From NCBI RefSeq assembly GCF_016863615.1, contig NZ_BOPF01000012.1, forward strand, positions 124,001-188,000: a stretch of 64,000 nucleotides of DNA, in the 5' to 3' direction. The translations under genes and the position numbers were made by a program. Shown here piece by piece: positions 33,830-42,948 of the stretch. The stretch's first letter is position 1; each line of letters opens with the position of its first letter. Origin of the DNA: Virgisporangium aliadipatigenens. Its GTDB lineage: Bacteria; Actinomycetota; Actinomycetes; Mycobacteriales; Micromonosporaceae. The notes beneath the pieces were generated by a model. That model was not told the DNA's origin, made no database searches, and saw nothing but the letters and a program-made list of their open reading frames with translations.

Positions 33830-35070
33830 CAGAACGTGTACGGCATGTGCTTCACGCCGTTGATGAAGTTGGAGTACAGGTACACCGGCTCGCCGCCCTC
33901 GATGGTCGGGATGCGCCGCAGCAGGACGCACAGCATCTCGGTGATCTCCAGCCGGGCCAGGTGGGCGCCGAGGCAGAAGTGCGGGCCGGCCGCGCCGAAC
34001 CCGAGGTGCGGATTGGGGCTGCGGGTGATGTCGAACCGGTACGGGTCGGTGAAGACCGCCTCGTCGACGTTGGCGGAGTTGTAGAAGAGCACCACCTTGT
34101 CGCCCTCGCGGTACTGCTGGCCGTTCAGCTCGTGATCCTGGGTCAGCTTGCGGCGCATGAAGATGACCGGCGAGGTGACCCGCACGATCTCCTCGACGGC
34201 GCCCGGGGCCAGGGTGTCGAGGTCGGAGGTGAGCAGCGCGCGCTGGTCGGGGTTGACGGTGAGCAGGCGCAGCCCGGCCGTGATCGAGTGGCGCGTGGTC
34301 TCGTTGCCGGCGACGAGCAGCAGGATGAAGAAGGAGCCGAGTTCCTGCAGGGTGAGGCGTTCGCCGTCGACGTTGGCGTGCACCAGGGCGCTGGTCAGGT
34401 CGTCGGTGGGCGCCCGCTCGCGGCGCACCGCGATGTCCTGGACGAGCTGCTGCAGCTGCATGCCGGCGTTGAGCAGCATCATGCCGGTCTCGGCCAGGTC
34501 GGCGCTGCCGTACTCGGGGTCGAAGCCGCCCAGGATCGTGTTGGAGTGCTCGAGCACGAACCCGTACTCCGACTCGGGCAGCCCCATCAGGTCGCAGATG
34601 ATTTTCAACGGGAGGCGGGCGGCGGCCGTCGTCACGAAGTCGCCGCCCGGCCCGGCGGCGAGCAGTTCCTCGGTGATCTGCTCGGCGACGGTGCGCACGT
34701 TGCCGGTCAGCTGGGCGACGGTCGCCGGCGTGAACGCCCGGTTGACGATCCGCCGCAGCCGGGCGTGCCGCGGGTCGTCCATATTGATCATCGAACCGAA
34801 GTACTCGGCGAAGTCCTCCGGCAGGTCCGGGACGCTGATCGCCCCGCCCCGGCCGGAGGCGAACACCTTCGGGTTGCGGCTGGCCGCCACGACGTCGGCG
34901 TGGTGCACCAGCGCGTAGTACCCCGGCCCCTTCGGCGCGAACGGCACCTCCGGCTCCTCGTAGAAGACCGGCGCGTCAAGTGCGCGCAGCTGCCGGAAGG
35001 CGCGTTCGCGCTGATCGTGGGGGAGCGCCCAGAACGCCCTATCCGATAGATCAAAGTCGATGACGGTCAT
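33829..35070 (-). CDS. cytochrome P450 (CYP124/125/142-like)
   Basis: This 413-residue P450 has the I-helix oxygen motif AGNETT, the ExxR motif in EEIVR, and the haem-binding loop FGAAGPHFCLGAHLARLE with Cys366 as the axial ligand. The SNFINGVKHMPYTF ending and MDDPRHARLRRIVNRAFTP resemble the steroid- and lipid-hydroxylating CYP124/125/142 group. It needs a ferredoxin and reductase, not encoded nearby. ATG at 35070 is the natural start; an in-frame start 12 codons upstream is less likely. The gap 35071-35212 shows no gene. Confidence 0.9.
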   Translation of the reverse strand: MTVIDFDLSDRAFWALPHDQRERAFRQLRALDAPVFYEEPEVPFAPKGPGYYALVHHADVVAASRNPKVFASGRGGAISVPDLPEDFAEYFGSMINMDDPRHARLRRIVNRAFTPATVAQLTGNVRTVAEQITEELLAAGPGGDFVTTAAARLPLKIICDLMGLPESEYGFVLEHSNTILGGFDPEYGSADLAETGMMLLNAGMQLQQLVQDIAVRRERAPTDDLTSALVHANVDGERLTLQELGSFFILLLVAGNETTRHSITAGLRLLTVNPDQRALLTSDLDTLAPGAVEEIVRVTSPVIFMRRKLTQDHELNGQQYREGDKVVLFYNSANVDEAVFTDPYRFDITRSPNPHLGFGAAGPHFCLGAHLARLEITEMLCVLLRRIPTIEGGEPVYLYSNFINGVKHMPYTF

Positions 35071-35212
35071 GCCGCCATCATCAGCCGGGCGCACACGCCA
35101 GGTCAACGGACCGTCACGGCCAGCTTCCCGAACGCCACCCGGTCGCGTGGGAGGCCCGGTCGATGACCGGCCGCGCCGTGCAAGCGTTCAGTAGCGCCGC
35201 GCGAACTATTCC

Positions 35213-37693
35213 CTAGGCGGTGTCGGGACGGTCGAAGAAGGCGAGTTGGGCGCGTTTGCCGTTCACGTCGACCTGCTCGCCGAACTCGTAGCCGCTGCGG
35301 CGCCACCGGCGCAGCGCGCGTTCGTTGCGCACGTCCGGCTCGATGACGATCCGCCGCCGCGACGGCACCGCGAAGACGAACCGGTGCAGCGCGCCGGTGA
35401 GCGCACCGGTGAAGCCCGCGACCGGTGCGCCCTCCGGCGGCGCGAGGAACAGGTGGATGCCGAAGTCGCCGTCCCGCACCGGATACACCTCGCCGACCGG
35501 GTCGTGCTCCGGTTCGTACGTCTGGAAGATGCCGACCGGCCGCCCGTCGACCCGCATCAGGTAGGCGTGGTGCGAGGGCAGGTCGGCGATGTAGTCGTAG
35601 ATCTCGCCGACGTACTCGCGGGTGTGCTCCGTCATGCCCCAGAACTCCGCGCGCGGCTGCGTGACCCAGCCGTACACCAGGTCCAGATGCAGTTGCGACA
35701 CAAGGGGTTCGAGGCGGAAGGTGCCGAGCCCGGCGACCCGTTCCTCGTACGTCACCGTCCACGGCCGCACCACGGGCAGCAGCTCGCCGGCCGTCCACAG
35801 TGGAGTCTGGTCGGCGAAGTGCGGGTCGTCGGGACGGCCGGAGGCGCCGAAGGGCACCACCCACTCGCTGGGCGTGCCGTCGAGGCGCCACACGTAGCGG
35901 GCCACCGGGCCGCGCCAGCAGGCGTCGGAGACGCCGGGCACGCTGGTGGTCGACAGGACGCAGGCCTCGTCGCCGGAGACCGGCACCGGGTGCGGCAGCC
36001 CGGGGGCGTCGTGCGGCGTGCGCACCGGCGCCAACACGTGCGTCGCACCCCACTCACCCGCCTCCGTCACCTCGTCGAGGGCGGCCGCGGCGAGCTCCTC
36101 CAGGTCCTTCGCGAGCGCGGGCAGGACATGGGCATTGGCGACGACGCCGTCGAGCGCGAGGCCGACCCGCACTCCCGGATGCAGCCACGGATCGAAGACC
36201 CGGTCGAACGACTTCGCGGCCCGCAGCGGCACCAATGCGGAGTGGGATGCGACGCGCCGCGCGAAGGCGTTGCGCCACAAGGCGTACGCGCCCGCCTCGA
36301 CACTGTCGGCGCGCAGCTGCCCGTCCCAGGCGAGCAGCCGGTCGCGGGTCGGCGAGGCGGGCAACCGGCGCAACAGTCCACTGAGGACGGTGGTGTCCAG
36401 GAGGGTGTCGGTGTGCACGGCGGTTGGTTCGGCGCCCGCGTCCAGGAGTTCGCGGATGCGGCGGGCGCGGTGCGGGGCGGCGAAGTCGACCCCCAGGTCG
36501 GCGGTGTCGCCCGGCCGCGCGTCGTTGGCGTTGACGCGGATGTGCTCGACCGCACCGCCGGGCGTGGGCGCGTATCCCCGCCACGCGTGGCGCTGCGCCC
36601 AGGCGGGCACGGGGGTGCGGCGGTTGGCGTCGTCGCGTTCCGGGACCAGGCCGGCCACCCGCCAGTGCGCGGCGCCGGCGGAGTCGACGACGAGCACGCT
36701 GTTGACCGGTTCGACCCAGTGCTCCAGCGCGGCGAGCACATCGCCGGCCGTCCTGGCGCGCAGCAGGGGGAGCAGGGCCTCGAAGCCGAGGCGTTCCTCG
36801 ACCCGGCACGGCGTGCGCAGGCTGAGACCGGTGTCGATGACCGGCCCGCGCGCGGTCTGCACGATCTCGACCGGCACCGGATCGCCGTCGCGCACCTGGA
36901 TAAGTTCACTGTGGACGGTCACCGGCTCCCAGCCGGACGCGCCGCGGGCCCGCCCGTCGACGATCTCCTCGACGTAGAGGTCCTGGTAGTCGGCCATCGC
37001 GTTGGTGATGGACCACGCCACCGAGCCGGCGTGCCCGAAGTGCGGCACTCCCGGGACCCCGGGAAAGGCGAACCCCACCACGTCGAACTCTGGACAGGCC
37101 AGGCCGACCTGCTGGTAGACCCCGGGCAGTTCGAGCACCCGGTGCGGGTCACCGGCGAGATACGGCCGCTCGCCGGCGACCCACGCGTTGCTGCCCGAGC
37201 CGGCCGGCGGCTCGCCGTGGAAGAGCGCGACCGCCTCCGTCCCCAGCGTGGTGCCCACGTGCGCGCGCCACAGCTTCTGCGTGAACGTCCCGAACAGGAT
37301 GTGCTGCACCAGGAAGACGCCGAGCGGCGTCCACGGCCGCCAGGTCCCGGGTGCGCTGCCGGTCGCCGCGAACTCCGGCGCATCCGCCTCGCGCAGTCCC
37401 GCGTTCACACCGTCCACATAGGACGCGATCCAGCGGCGCGTGTCGGCGTCGAGGCGTTCGTAGCAGCGGCGTGCGGTGTCGTCGAGGCGCGCGCGCCGGG
37501 CGAACCGGTCCCAGGCGACCTCGCCGGCCCCGAGCCGCGCGGCGAGCGCCCCCTCGGAGCGCCACCGTTCGACCTCGATCTGCCAGGCGCGGTCGGTCGC
37601 CGCGTTGTGCCCCTGCGCGAAGGCCAGCTCGTCGGCGGTGTCGCCCCACAGGTACGGGATCCCGTTGACGTCCCGCCGGATGTCCGTGCTCAT
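35213..37693 (-). CDS. fused penicillin-acylase-like hydrolase and siderophore-type GNAT (DesG-DesH fusion)
   Basis: This 826-residue protein joins two activities. Residues 1-640 are an Ntn-hydrolase of the penicillin amidase family: the predicted autocatalytic cleavage exposes Ser168 in GSGSNAWV. No signal peptide is seen, unlike most secreted penicillin acylases. Residues 659-826 are a GNAT acyltransferase of the siderophore IucB/DesC type (FWGMTEHTREYVGEIYDYI and RRIVIEPDVRNERALRRW). In Streptomyces the two functions are separate genes, desG and desH, beside desferrioxamine genes. Here one frame encodes both, downstream of desD. It may deacylate or arylate hydroxamate intermediates. A CGGTGC/GCACCG hairpin lies at 37711-37732. 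Confidence 0.8.
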   Translation of the reverse strand: MSTDIRRDVNGIPYLWGDTADELAFAQGHNAATDRAWQIEVERWRSEGALAARLGAGEVAWDRFARRARLDDTARRCYERLDADTRRWIASYVDGVNAGLREADAPEFAATGSAPGTWRPWTPLGVFLVQHILFGTFTQKLWRAHVGTTLGTEAVALFHGEPPAGSGSNAWVAGERPYLAGDPHRVLELPGVYQQVGLACPEFDVVGFAFPGVPGVPHFGHAGSVAWSITNAMADYQDLYVEEIVDGRARGASGWEPVTVHSELIQVRDGDPVPVEIVQTARGPVIDTGLSLRTPCRVEERLGFEALLPLLRARTAGDVLAALEHWVEPVNSVLVVDSAGAAHWRVAGLVPERDDANRRTPVPAWAQRHAWRGYAPTPGGAVEHIRVNANDARPGDTADLGVDFAAPHRARRIRELLDAGAEPTAVHTDTLLDTTVLSGLLRRLPASPTRDRLLAWDGQLRADSVEAGAYALWRNAFARRVASHSALVPLRAAKSFDRVFDPWLHPGVRVGLALDGVVANAHVLPALAKDLEELAAAALDEVTEAGEWGATHVLAPVRTPHDAPGLPHPVPVSGDEACVLSTTSVPGVSDACWRGPVARYVWRLDGTPSEWVVPFGASGRPDDPHFADQTPLWTAGELLPVVRPWTVTYEERVAGLGTFRLEPLVSQLHLDLVYGWVTQPRAEFWGMTEHTREYVGEIYDYIADLPSHHAYLMRVDGRPVGIFQTYEPEHDPVGEVYPVRDGDFGIHLFLAPPEGAPVAGFTGALTGALHRFVFAVPSRRRIVIEPDVRNERALRRWRRSGYEFGEQVDVNGKRAQLAFFDRPDTA

Positions 37694-37808
37694 TGCTCCC
37701 CGCACAGTGTCGGTGCGGCGCCTGAGGCACCGCCTTCCCTCGTCACTCCGGTCGCTGCGCTCCCTGCGCTCCTCGGTCCAGGCGGCGCCGCGCCGCCCCG
37801 CCACGTGC

Positions 37809-39557
37809 TCATTGCTTGGCCAGCGGGTTGTCGATGTCGCCGGCGTAGATGAGCGAACCGGCCTGATCCGTCAGGTCCACCATCTGCAGGGTGTTGCGCA
37901 GCTGCAACCGGTTGAGGCACGAGTGGCGGAACGTGGGCCGGAAGAAGTCCAGCCGGTCGCGCAGCTCCGGGTGGTCGTTCCCGTGCTCGCGCACACACTC
38001 GCCGACGAGCCGCCAGAACTCCGCCTCCGGCAGCACGCCGTCGCCGTCGAGGATCCCGGCGAGGAAGCGCAGGAACCCGTCGAACACGTCGGTGAAGATG
38101 GCGAGCACCCGGAAGTCGTCGTCGACCGGCATGCGGATGCGCGCCACCGACTCCGGCAGCGGCCGGTCGTGGAACGCCACCACCTCCTCGCCGATGTCCT
38201 TCATGAACGCCCGCACCGGCACGTGCCCGGAGAGCACCAGGATGAGGTTCTCCCCGTGCGGCATGAACGCCACGTCGTGCGCGAGCAGGCAGTGCAGCAC
38301 CGGGCGCAGGTAGGCGCGCAGGTACATGGCGACCCAGCGGTCGGCCGGCAGGCCGGAGGCCCTGATGAGCGCGGTCGCCAGGTGGGCTCCGGAGCGGTCC
38401 CGGTGCAGCAGGCTCGCCATCGTGGCGAGGCGTTCCCCGCCGGCCGTGCGCGGGACCGGGCTCTCCCGCCACAGCGCGGCCAGCATCCGGTTGAACGCCG
38501 ACACCGGGGCCTTGCTGCGATGGTAGGCGTCGCCGGTGTAGCCGACCGAGGCCAGTTCGCGCAGCACGTCGAAGCCGCACTCGCGCAGGGTGCTGTCGCC
38601 GCGCACGAGGTCGGCGACCCAGTCGTTGATCGGCGGGGTGGCGCGCATGTACGCCGGCGAGAGGCCGCGCATGAAGCCCATGTTCTGGATGGAGAGCGCG
38701 GTCTTCACGTAGTGGCGTTCGGGGTGGTCCAGGTTGAAGAACGTGCGGATCGACTGCTGCGCTCGGTAGCGGTCCGGGCCCTCGCCGAGCGGCACGATCG
38801 CCCGGCGCGCCACGTCGGCCGCGAACGTCACCAGCACCTTGTGCTCGTACTGCCACGGGTGCACCGGCAGGTACCGGTACGCGGCCGGGTCGAGGTCCAG
38901 CGCCCGCAGGTCCTCGGCCCAGCGGGCGAGCGCGTCGGTGCCGAGTTCGGCGGCGTAGTGGGTGTGCTCGTCGACGCCCGCGCCGGCGGTGAAGTCGCTC
39001 AGGTCCCGCCGCACGGCGAGCCACACCAGCCGCACGGGACGGCCGGCCTCCGGCGCGTACGCCTCGTGGTCGGCGAGCCCGAAGCCGATCCGACCGTTGT
39101 TCGCCACGAACAGCGGATGCCCCTCGGTCATCCCGGCCTCGATCGTCTGGAAGTCGGCGTCCACCAGGTCCACAGTGGACTGCCGCTGATGCGTGTGCTT
39201 CCACGCCGAACCGGCGAGCGTGGCGCTGATCTCCTCCAGGTAGGTTCCGATGAGCTTTTCCGGGATGCCGAGCGTCGCACGGAGTTCGACCACCAGATCG
39301 AGAGCGTCCAGGGCCGTGGGCGAACCGTCGACCTCGCGCACGACGGACGCCGGGTCCAGCACCCAGTGCTCCAACGCGTAACGCGCGGCGCGGAAGCGGT
39401 ACACCACCCGCCCGCCGTCGGTGTCGAGCCGGTAGCCGTCGCCGTCGGCGACCGGTGCGATCAGTCGCTCGTGGGTGAACTCCGCGATCGCCTTGCACAC
39501 CAGGTGCCGGTGCGCGACCTCGATGGCGTCGGGACTGAGATGGGCCGGCGGTGTCAC
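37809..39557 (-). CDS. desD: NIS siderophore synthetase, desferrioxamine (IucA/IucC family)
   Basis: This 582-residue synthetase condenses N-hydroxy-N-succinylcadaverine (or related) units with ATP into linear or cyclic hydroxamates. The IucA/IucC domain includes KHTHQRQSTVDLVDADF near the ATP site and the HPWQYEH and RTFFNLDHPERHYVKTALSIQN catalytic stretches (substrate and phosphate contacts), with a C-terminal FhuF-like region RHSCLNRLQLRN. Its GTG start overlaps the desC stop as GTGA. The overlap continues the desA-desB-desC-desD operon, and a fused acylase-GNAT gene follows after 115 bases. Confidence 0.93.
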   Translation of the reverse strand: MTPPAHLSPDAIEVAHRHLVCKAIAEFTHERLIAPVADGDGYRLDTDGGRVVYRFRAARYALEHWVLDPASVVREVDGSPTALDALDLVVELRATLGIPEKLIGTYLEEISATLAGSAWKHTHQRQSTVDLVDADFQTIEAGMTEGHPLFVANNGRIGFGLADHEAYAPEAGRPVRLVWLAVRRDLSDFTAGAGVDEHTHYAAELGTDALARWAEDLRALDLDPAAYRYLPVHPWQYEHKVLVTFAADVARRAIVPLGEGPDRYRAQQSIRTFFNLDHPERHYVKTALSIQNMGFMRGLSPAYMRATPPINDWVADLVRGDSTLRECGFDVLRELASVGYTGDAYHRSKAPVSAFNRMLAALWRESPVPRTAGGERLATMASLLHRDRSGAHLATALIRASGLPADRWVAMYLRAYLRPVLHCLLAHDVAFMPHGENLILVLSGHVPVRAFMKDIGEEVVAFHDRPLPESVARIRMPVDDDFRVLAIFTDVFDGFLRFLAGILDGDGVLPEAEFWRLVGECVREHGNDHPELRDRLDFFRPTFRHSCLNRLQLRNTLQMVDLTDQAGSLIYAGDIDNPLAKQ

Positions 39558-40081
39558 GGGCGGTCCTTTGCGGCGAAGTCGGCGCGGGTGCAGAAGGAGA
39601 GTCGGGCGACCTTGTCGTGCAGCTGTACGGGGCGGTCGACCACGAAGCCGACCTCCGCGTTCTTGCGCGCGATGGCCTCGTTGCGGATGTCCGGCTCGAC
39701 GACGACCCGTTCGGCCTTCGGGTCCTCGAAGATGAAGCGCATCACGGCGCGCATGACGGCCGACGTGAGCCCGTGCCGGGGCGGGCCGTCCGGCGGGGCG
39801 ACGAGCACGTGCATGCCCACGTCGCCGGGGAGCACGTCGTAGTGCGCGGCCAGTTCGCTGTGCGCCGGTTCGTAGGTCTCGGTGAGGAAAACCGGCAACC
39901 CGTCGAGGCTGCCGATCCAGGCGTGGTGGTGCGGGTCGGCGTCGATGCGCGCGTACTCGGCCCGCACCGCGGCCACGTCGGCGTCCGGCATGCCCCACCA
40001 CACCGAACGCGGATGCGTGATCCAGGCGTGCAGCAGCTTGTCGTGCCGGTCGAGGTCGACCGGTTCGATGGTGAACCTCAT
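39554..40081 (-). CDS. desC: hydroxamate-forming GNAT acyltransferase
   Basis: This 175-residue acyltransferase transfers acyl-CoA (acetyl, succinyl or other) to N-hydroxycadaverine. It shows the siderophore GNAT pattern: HAWITHPRSVWWGMPDADVAAV at the N-terminus, GDVGMHVLVAPPDGPPRHGLT for CoA binding and RVVVEPDIRNEAIARKNAEVGF near the end. The ATG overlaps the desB stop (ATGA). DesC proteins are known to be tolerant in acyl chain, so the product spectrum cannot be read here. Confidence 0.92.
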   Translation of the reverse strand: MRFTIEPVDLDRHDKLLHAWITHPRSVWWGMPDADVAAVRAEYARIDADPHHHAWIGSLDGLPVFLTETYEPAHSELAAHYDVLPGDVGMHVLVAPPDGPPRHGLTSAVMRAVMRFIFEDPKAERVVVEPDIRNEAIARKNAEVGFVVDRPVQLHDKVARLSFCTRADFAAKDRP

Positions 40082-41406
40082 CGCGCCGCCACCCGGTCGT
40101 CCACTGTGGACGCCTCCGCCGAGGCCGGCGGCAGCGCACCGAAGTGCTGGAAGGCGATCGAGCGTTCGATCGGGTACACCTCGCGGCCCAGCATCCCGGC
40201 GATGATCACCGAGTTGCGGTACGGCCCCCAGCCGAGGTCCGGGGCGGTGAGCGTGTGCGTGTGCTCCTCGGCGTTCTGCACGAAGATGCCGGCGCCGGTG
40301 ACGTCGACCGCGTAGCCCTCGGACACGTCGTAGCGGCCGGCGGCGTCCCAGCGGATCCGGTCGCGCACCGGGTCCAGGAAGTCCGGCGTGCGGGGGCGGT
40401 AGCCGGTCGCGAAGACCAGGCCGTGCGCGGTGGTGCGCGACGTGGTGCCCTGTTCGTCGTGGCGCAGCGCCAGCGTGTAGCGGCGGTCCGCCGGATCCCA
40501 GGTGACCGAGTCGACCTCGGTGTTGGTCAGCAGCGTCGTCGGCACCGGGCCGGCGAGGTCCTTCTGGTACAGCGTGTCGTAGATGGTGTCGACCAGGTCG
40601 CCGCTGATGCCCTTGTACAGGTTGCGCTGCTCGCGGTTGAGCCGGTCGCGGCGTTCGGCCGGCAGCGCGTGGAAGTAGCGCACGTAGTCCGGCGAGGTCA
40701 TCTCGAGCGTGAGCTTCGTGTACTCCATCGGGAAGAACCGGGGGGAACGGGTGATCCAGCTCAGGTGGTAGCCGGCGCTGTCGATGTCGTTCAACAGATC
40801 GAGATACACCTCGGCGGCGCTCTGCCCGCTCCCGACGACGGTGACCGAGTCGAGCGCCTGGAGGTTTTCCTTGTGCGACAGGTAGTCCGCGCTGTGGATG
40901 GCCGGGCCGGCGAGGCCCCGCGCCGCCGGCGGCAGGAACGGCGCCGTGCCGATGCCGAGCACGATCCGCCGGGCGCGGTACGTCTCGGGTGTGCCGGCGC
41001 GCACCGCGTGCACGACGTACTCGTCGCGGGCGGCGTCGTGCTCGACCCGTTCGACCCGGGTGCCGAAGCGGATGCTGGACAGCTGCTGCGCGGCCCAGCG
41101 GCAGTAGGCGTCGTACTCCGCGCGCAGCGGGTAGAAGCTCTCCCGGATGTAGAACCGGTACAGCCGGCCGGTCTGCTTCAGGTAGTTCAGGAACGAGAAG
41201 CGCGACGTGGGGTCGGCCATGGTGACCAGGTCGGCCAGGAACGGCACCTGGATCGTGACCCCGTCGATCATCAGCCCGGGGTGCCACGCGAACTCGTCGC
41301 GCTGCTCCAGGAAGACGCCGTCGAGGTCGGCGACCGGCTCGGTGAGGCACGCGAGGCCGAGGTTGAACGGCCCCACCCCGATGCCGACGAAGTCATACGT
41401 TCGCAT
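40078..41406 (-). CDS. desB: lysine/cadaverine N6-hydroxylase (IucD-like)
   Basis: This 442-residue N-monooxygenase hydroxylates the terminal amine of cadaverine using FAD, NADPH and oxygen. The FAD motif GIGVGPFNLGLA starts at residue 8, the NADPH motif VVGSGQSAAEVYLDLL is near residue 195 and the C-terminal ATGYRPRTPDFL is typical of the IucD/SidA class. The start ATG at 41406 overlaps the desA gene by 14 bases. Position 2 in the des operon fits the known order. Confidence 0.94.
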   Translation of the reverse strand: MRTYDFVGIGVGPFNLGLACLTEPVADLDGVFLEQRDEFAWHPGLMIDGVTIQVPFLADLVTMADPTSRFSFLNYLKQTGRLYRFYIRESFYPLRAEYDAYCRWAAQQLSSIRFGTRVERVEHDAARDEYVVHAVRAGTPETYRARRIVLGIGTAPFLPPAARGLAGPAIHSADYLSHKENLQALDSVTVVGSGQSAAEVYLDLLNDIDSAGYHLSWITRSPRFFPMEYTKLTLEMTSPDYVRYFHALPAERRDRLNREQRNLYKGISGDLVDTIYDTLYQKDLAGPVPTTLLTNTEVDSVTWDPADRRYTLALRHDEQGTTSRTTAHGLVFATGYRPRTPDFLDPVRDRIRWDAAGRYDVSEGYAVDVTGAGIFVQNAEEHTHTLTAPDLGWGPYRNSVIIAGMLGREVYPIERSIAFQHFGALPPASAEASTVDDRVAAR

Positions 41407-42892
41407 CGGCCGGCACCTCCGGGTGGTCCCACTCGGCGTCCAGGATCTCGATGCCGGCCTCGCGGATGAGGTCCAGCACGAGGGCCAGGTGCGCGGTGGT
41501 GGTGTTCGGATTGAGCAGCGTGAACTTGAGCCAGTGGTGGCCGCCGAGCGTGGTCCCGGCGACGATCGCGGCACCGCGCGCGAACAGCCGCCCGCGCAGC
41601 ATCGGCATGAGCCGGTCGCAGCTGGCGGCGTCCAGCCACTCCGGCCGGTACCGGAACAGCACCGTGCTCAGCGTGGGCGCGGCGGCGACCTCGAAGTCGG
41701 GATCGTCGGCGAGCATCCCATGGGCCTCGACGGCGAGGTCCATGACGGCGTCGAACATCCGCCCGAGTTCGTCGGCGCCCATGCTGCGCAACGTCATCCA
41801 CAGCTTCAGTGCGTCGAACCGGCGCGTCGTCTGCAGGCTCTTGTCGACCTGGTTCGGGAACGCGGCCGTCTTCGGGTTGAGGTAGTCGGCGTGCACGGAG
41901 ACGCGGCGCATCGTCGCCCCGCGGCGCACGACGATCGCGCTGCAGCTCACCGGCTGGAAGAAGCTCTTGTGGTAGTCGACCGTGACCGAGTCGGCCCGTT
42001 CGATGCCGTCGATGAGGTGCCGGCGGGTCGGCGAGATGAGCAGCCCGCAGCCGTACGCGGCGTCGACGTGCAGCCAGACGCCGCGGCGCGTGCAGAGTTC
42101 GCCGATCGGCTCCAGCGGGTCGATGCAGCCGAGGTCGGTGGTGCCGGCGGTGGCGACGACGGCCATCGCGACGAGTCCCGACGCGCGAACGTCGTCGATC
42201 GCGCGGGCCAGCGCGGCGGGGTCCATCCGGCCGGTGCCGTCGGTGGCGACCGGCACGACCGCGTCGGCGGCGAGCCCGAGCAGGCCGGCCGACTTGCCGA
42301 CGCTGAAGTGGCTCTCGGTCGTGGCGAGGATCCGCAGCTTCGCCAGGGCCTCGGTGCGCGCGTCGGCGATCCCGTCGGTGGCCGTGTCGATGGCCTCCTC
42401 GCGGGCGAGCAGCAGCCCGTGCAGGTTGGACTGGGTGCCGCCGCTGGTGAAGACCCCGTCGGCCCCGGCCCCGAACCCGATCCGCGCGGCGGTCCAGTCG
42501 ATCAGCCGGCGTTCGATGAGGGTGGCGGTGGTGCTCTGGTCGTACGTGTCCACGGAGGAGTTGACCGCCGCGAGCAGCACCTCGGCGCTGAGCGCGGGGA
42601 GCGCCACGGGGCAGTTCAGGTGCGCCACGTAGGTCGGCTCGTGGAACCAGATCGCGTGATCCAGGTACAGGTCGGCGACTTCCCGGAGGGCGGCGGCGGT
42701 GTCGCCCAGGGGTGCGTCGAGATCGATGTCGTTGACCATGGCCTGCAGCTGTGGCAGCGTCGCGCCGGAGAACGGCTGACGCACGGAACGGATCCGCTCG
42801 CCGAGCGCGGCGGCCGCCTGGCCCACACCTGACAGGTAACCGTCCACCGTGGACCGTCCGAACAGGTGCGGGGACGAGGACCCCTCAAACAC
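41393..42892 (-). CDS. desA: pyridoxal-dependent lysine decarboxylase
   Basis: This 499-residue group II PLP decarboxylase turns lysine into cadaverine, the first step of desferrioxamine synthesis. The PLP lysine is in the motif DYHKSFFQPVS, with the upstream FTSGGTQSNLHGLLLAR and HVDAAYGCGLL contacting the cofactor. The GTG at 42892 follows GGAGG by four bases; a longer TTG start at 42925 would lie within the iron box and is rejected. The 19-base iron box at 42904-42922 just upstream indicates IdeR/DmdR repression when iron is abundant. A GTCCAC-C-GTGGAC palindrome lies in its start region. Confidence 0.93.
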   Translation of the reverse strand: MFEGSSSPHLFGRSTVDGYLSGVGQAAAALGERIRSVRQPFSGATLPQLQAMVNDIDLDAPLGDTAAALREVADLYLDHAIWFHEPTYVAHLNCPVALPALSAEVLLAAVNSSVDTYDQSTTATLIERRLIDWTAARIGFGAGADGVFTSGGTQSNLHGLLLAREEAIDTATDGIADARTEALAKLRILATTESHFSVGKSAGLLGLAADAVVPVATDGTGRMDPAALARAIDDVRASGLVAMAVVATAGTTDLGCIDPLEPIGELCTRRGVWLHVDAAYGCGLLISPTRRHLIDGIERADSVTVDYHKSFFQPVSCSAIVVRRGATMRRVSVHADYLNPKTAAFPNQVDKSLQTTRRFDALKLWMTLRSMGADELGRMFDAVMDLAVEAHGMLADDPDFEVAAAPTLSTVLFRYRPEWLDAASCDRLMPMLRGRLFARGAAIVAGTTLGGHHWLKFTLLNPNTTTAHLALVLDLIREAGIEILDAEWDHPEVPADANV

Positions 42893-42903
42893 GCCGCCTC
42901 CAC

Positions 42904-42922
42904 TAAAGGTAGCCTTACCTAA
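42904..42922. promoter_or_regulatory. iron box (IdeR/DmdR operator), bidirectional
   Basis: TAAAGGTAGCCTTACCTAA on the plus strand; its complement matches TTAGGTTAGGCTAACCTAA at 15 of 19 positions. It lies between the divergent desA operon and the siderophore-interacting protein gene and probably represses both in iron-rich conditions. Confidence 0.8.
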
Positions 42923-42948
42923 CAAGGTGGAGGCTAGTGGGAGGGCGC

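Noticed and set aside
42892-42925. Longer desA starting at TTG 42925
   Set aside because: The extra codons run through the iron box; the GTG at 42892 has a GGAGG site and fits the family start better.
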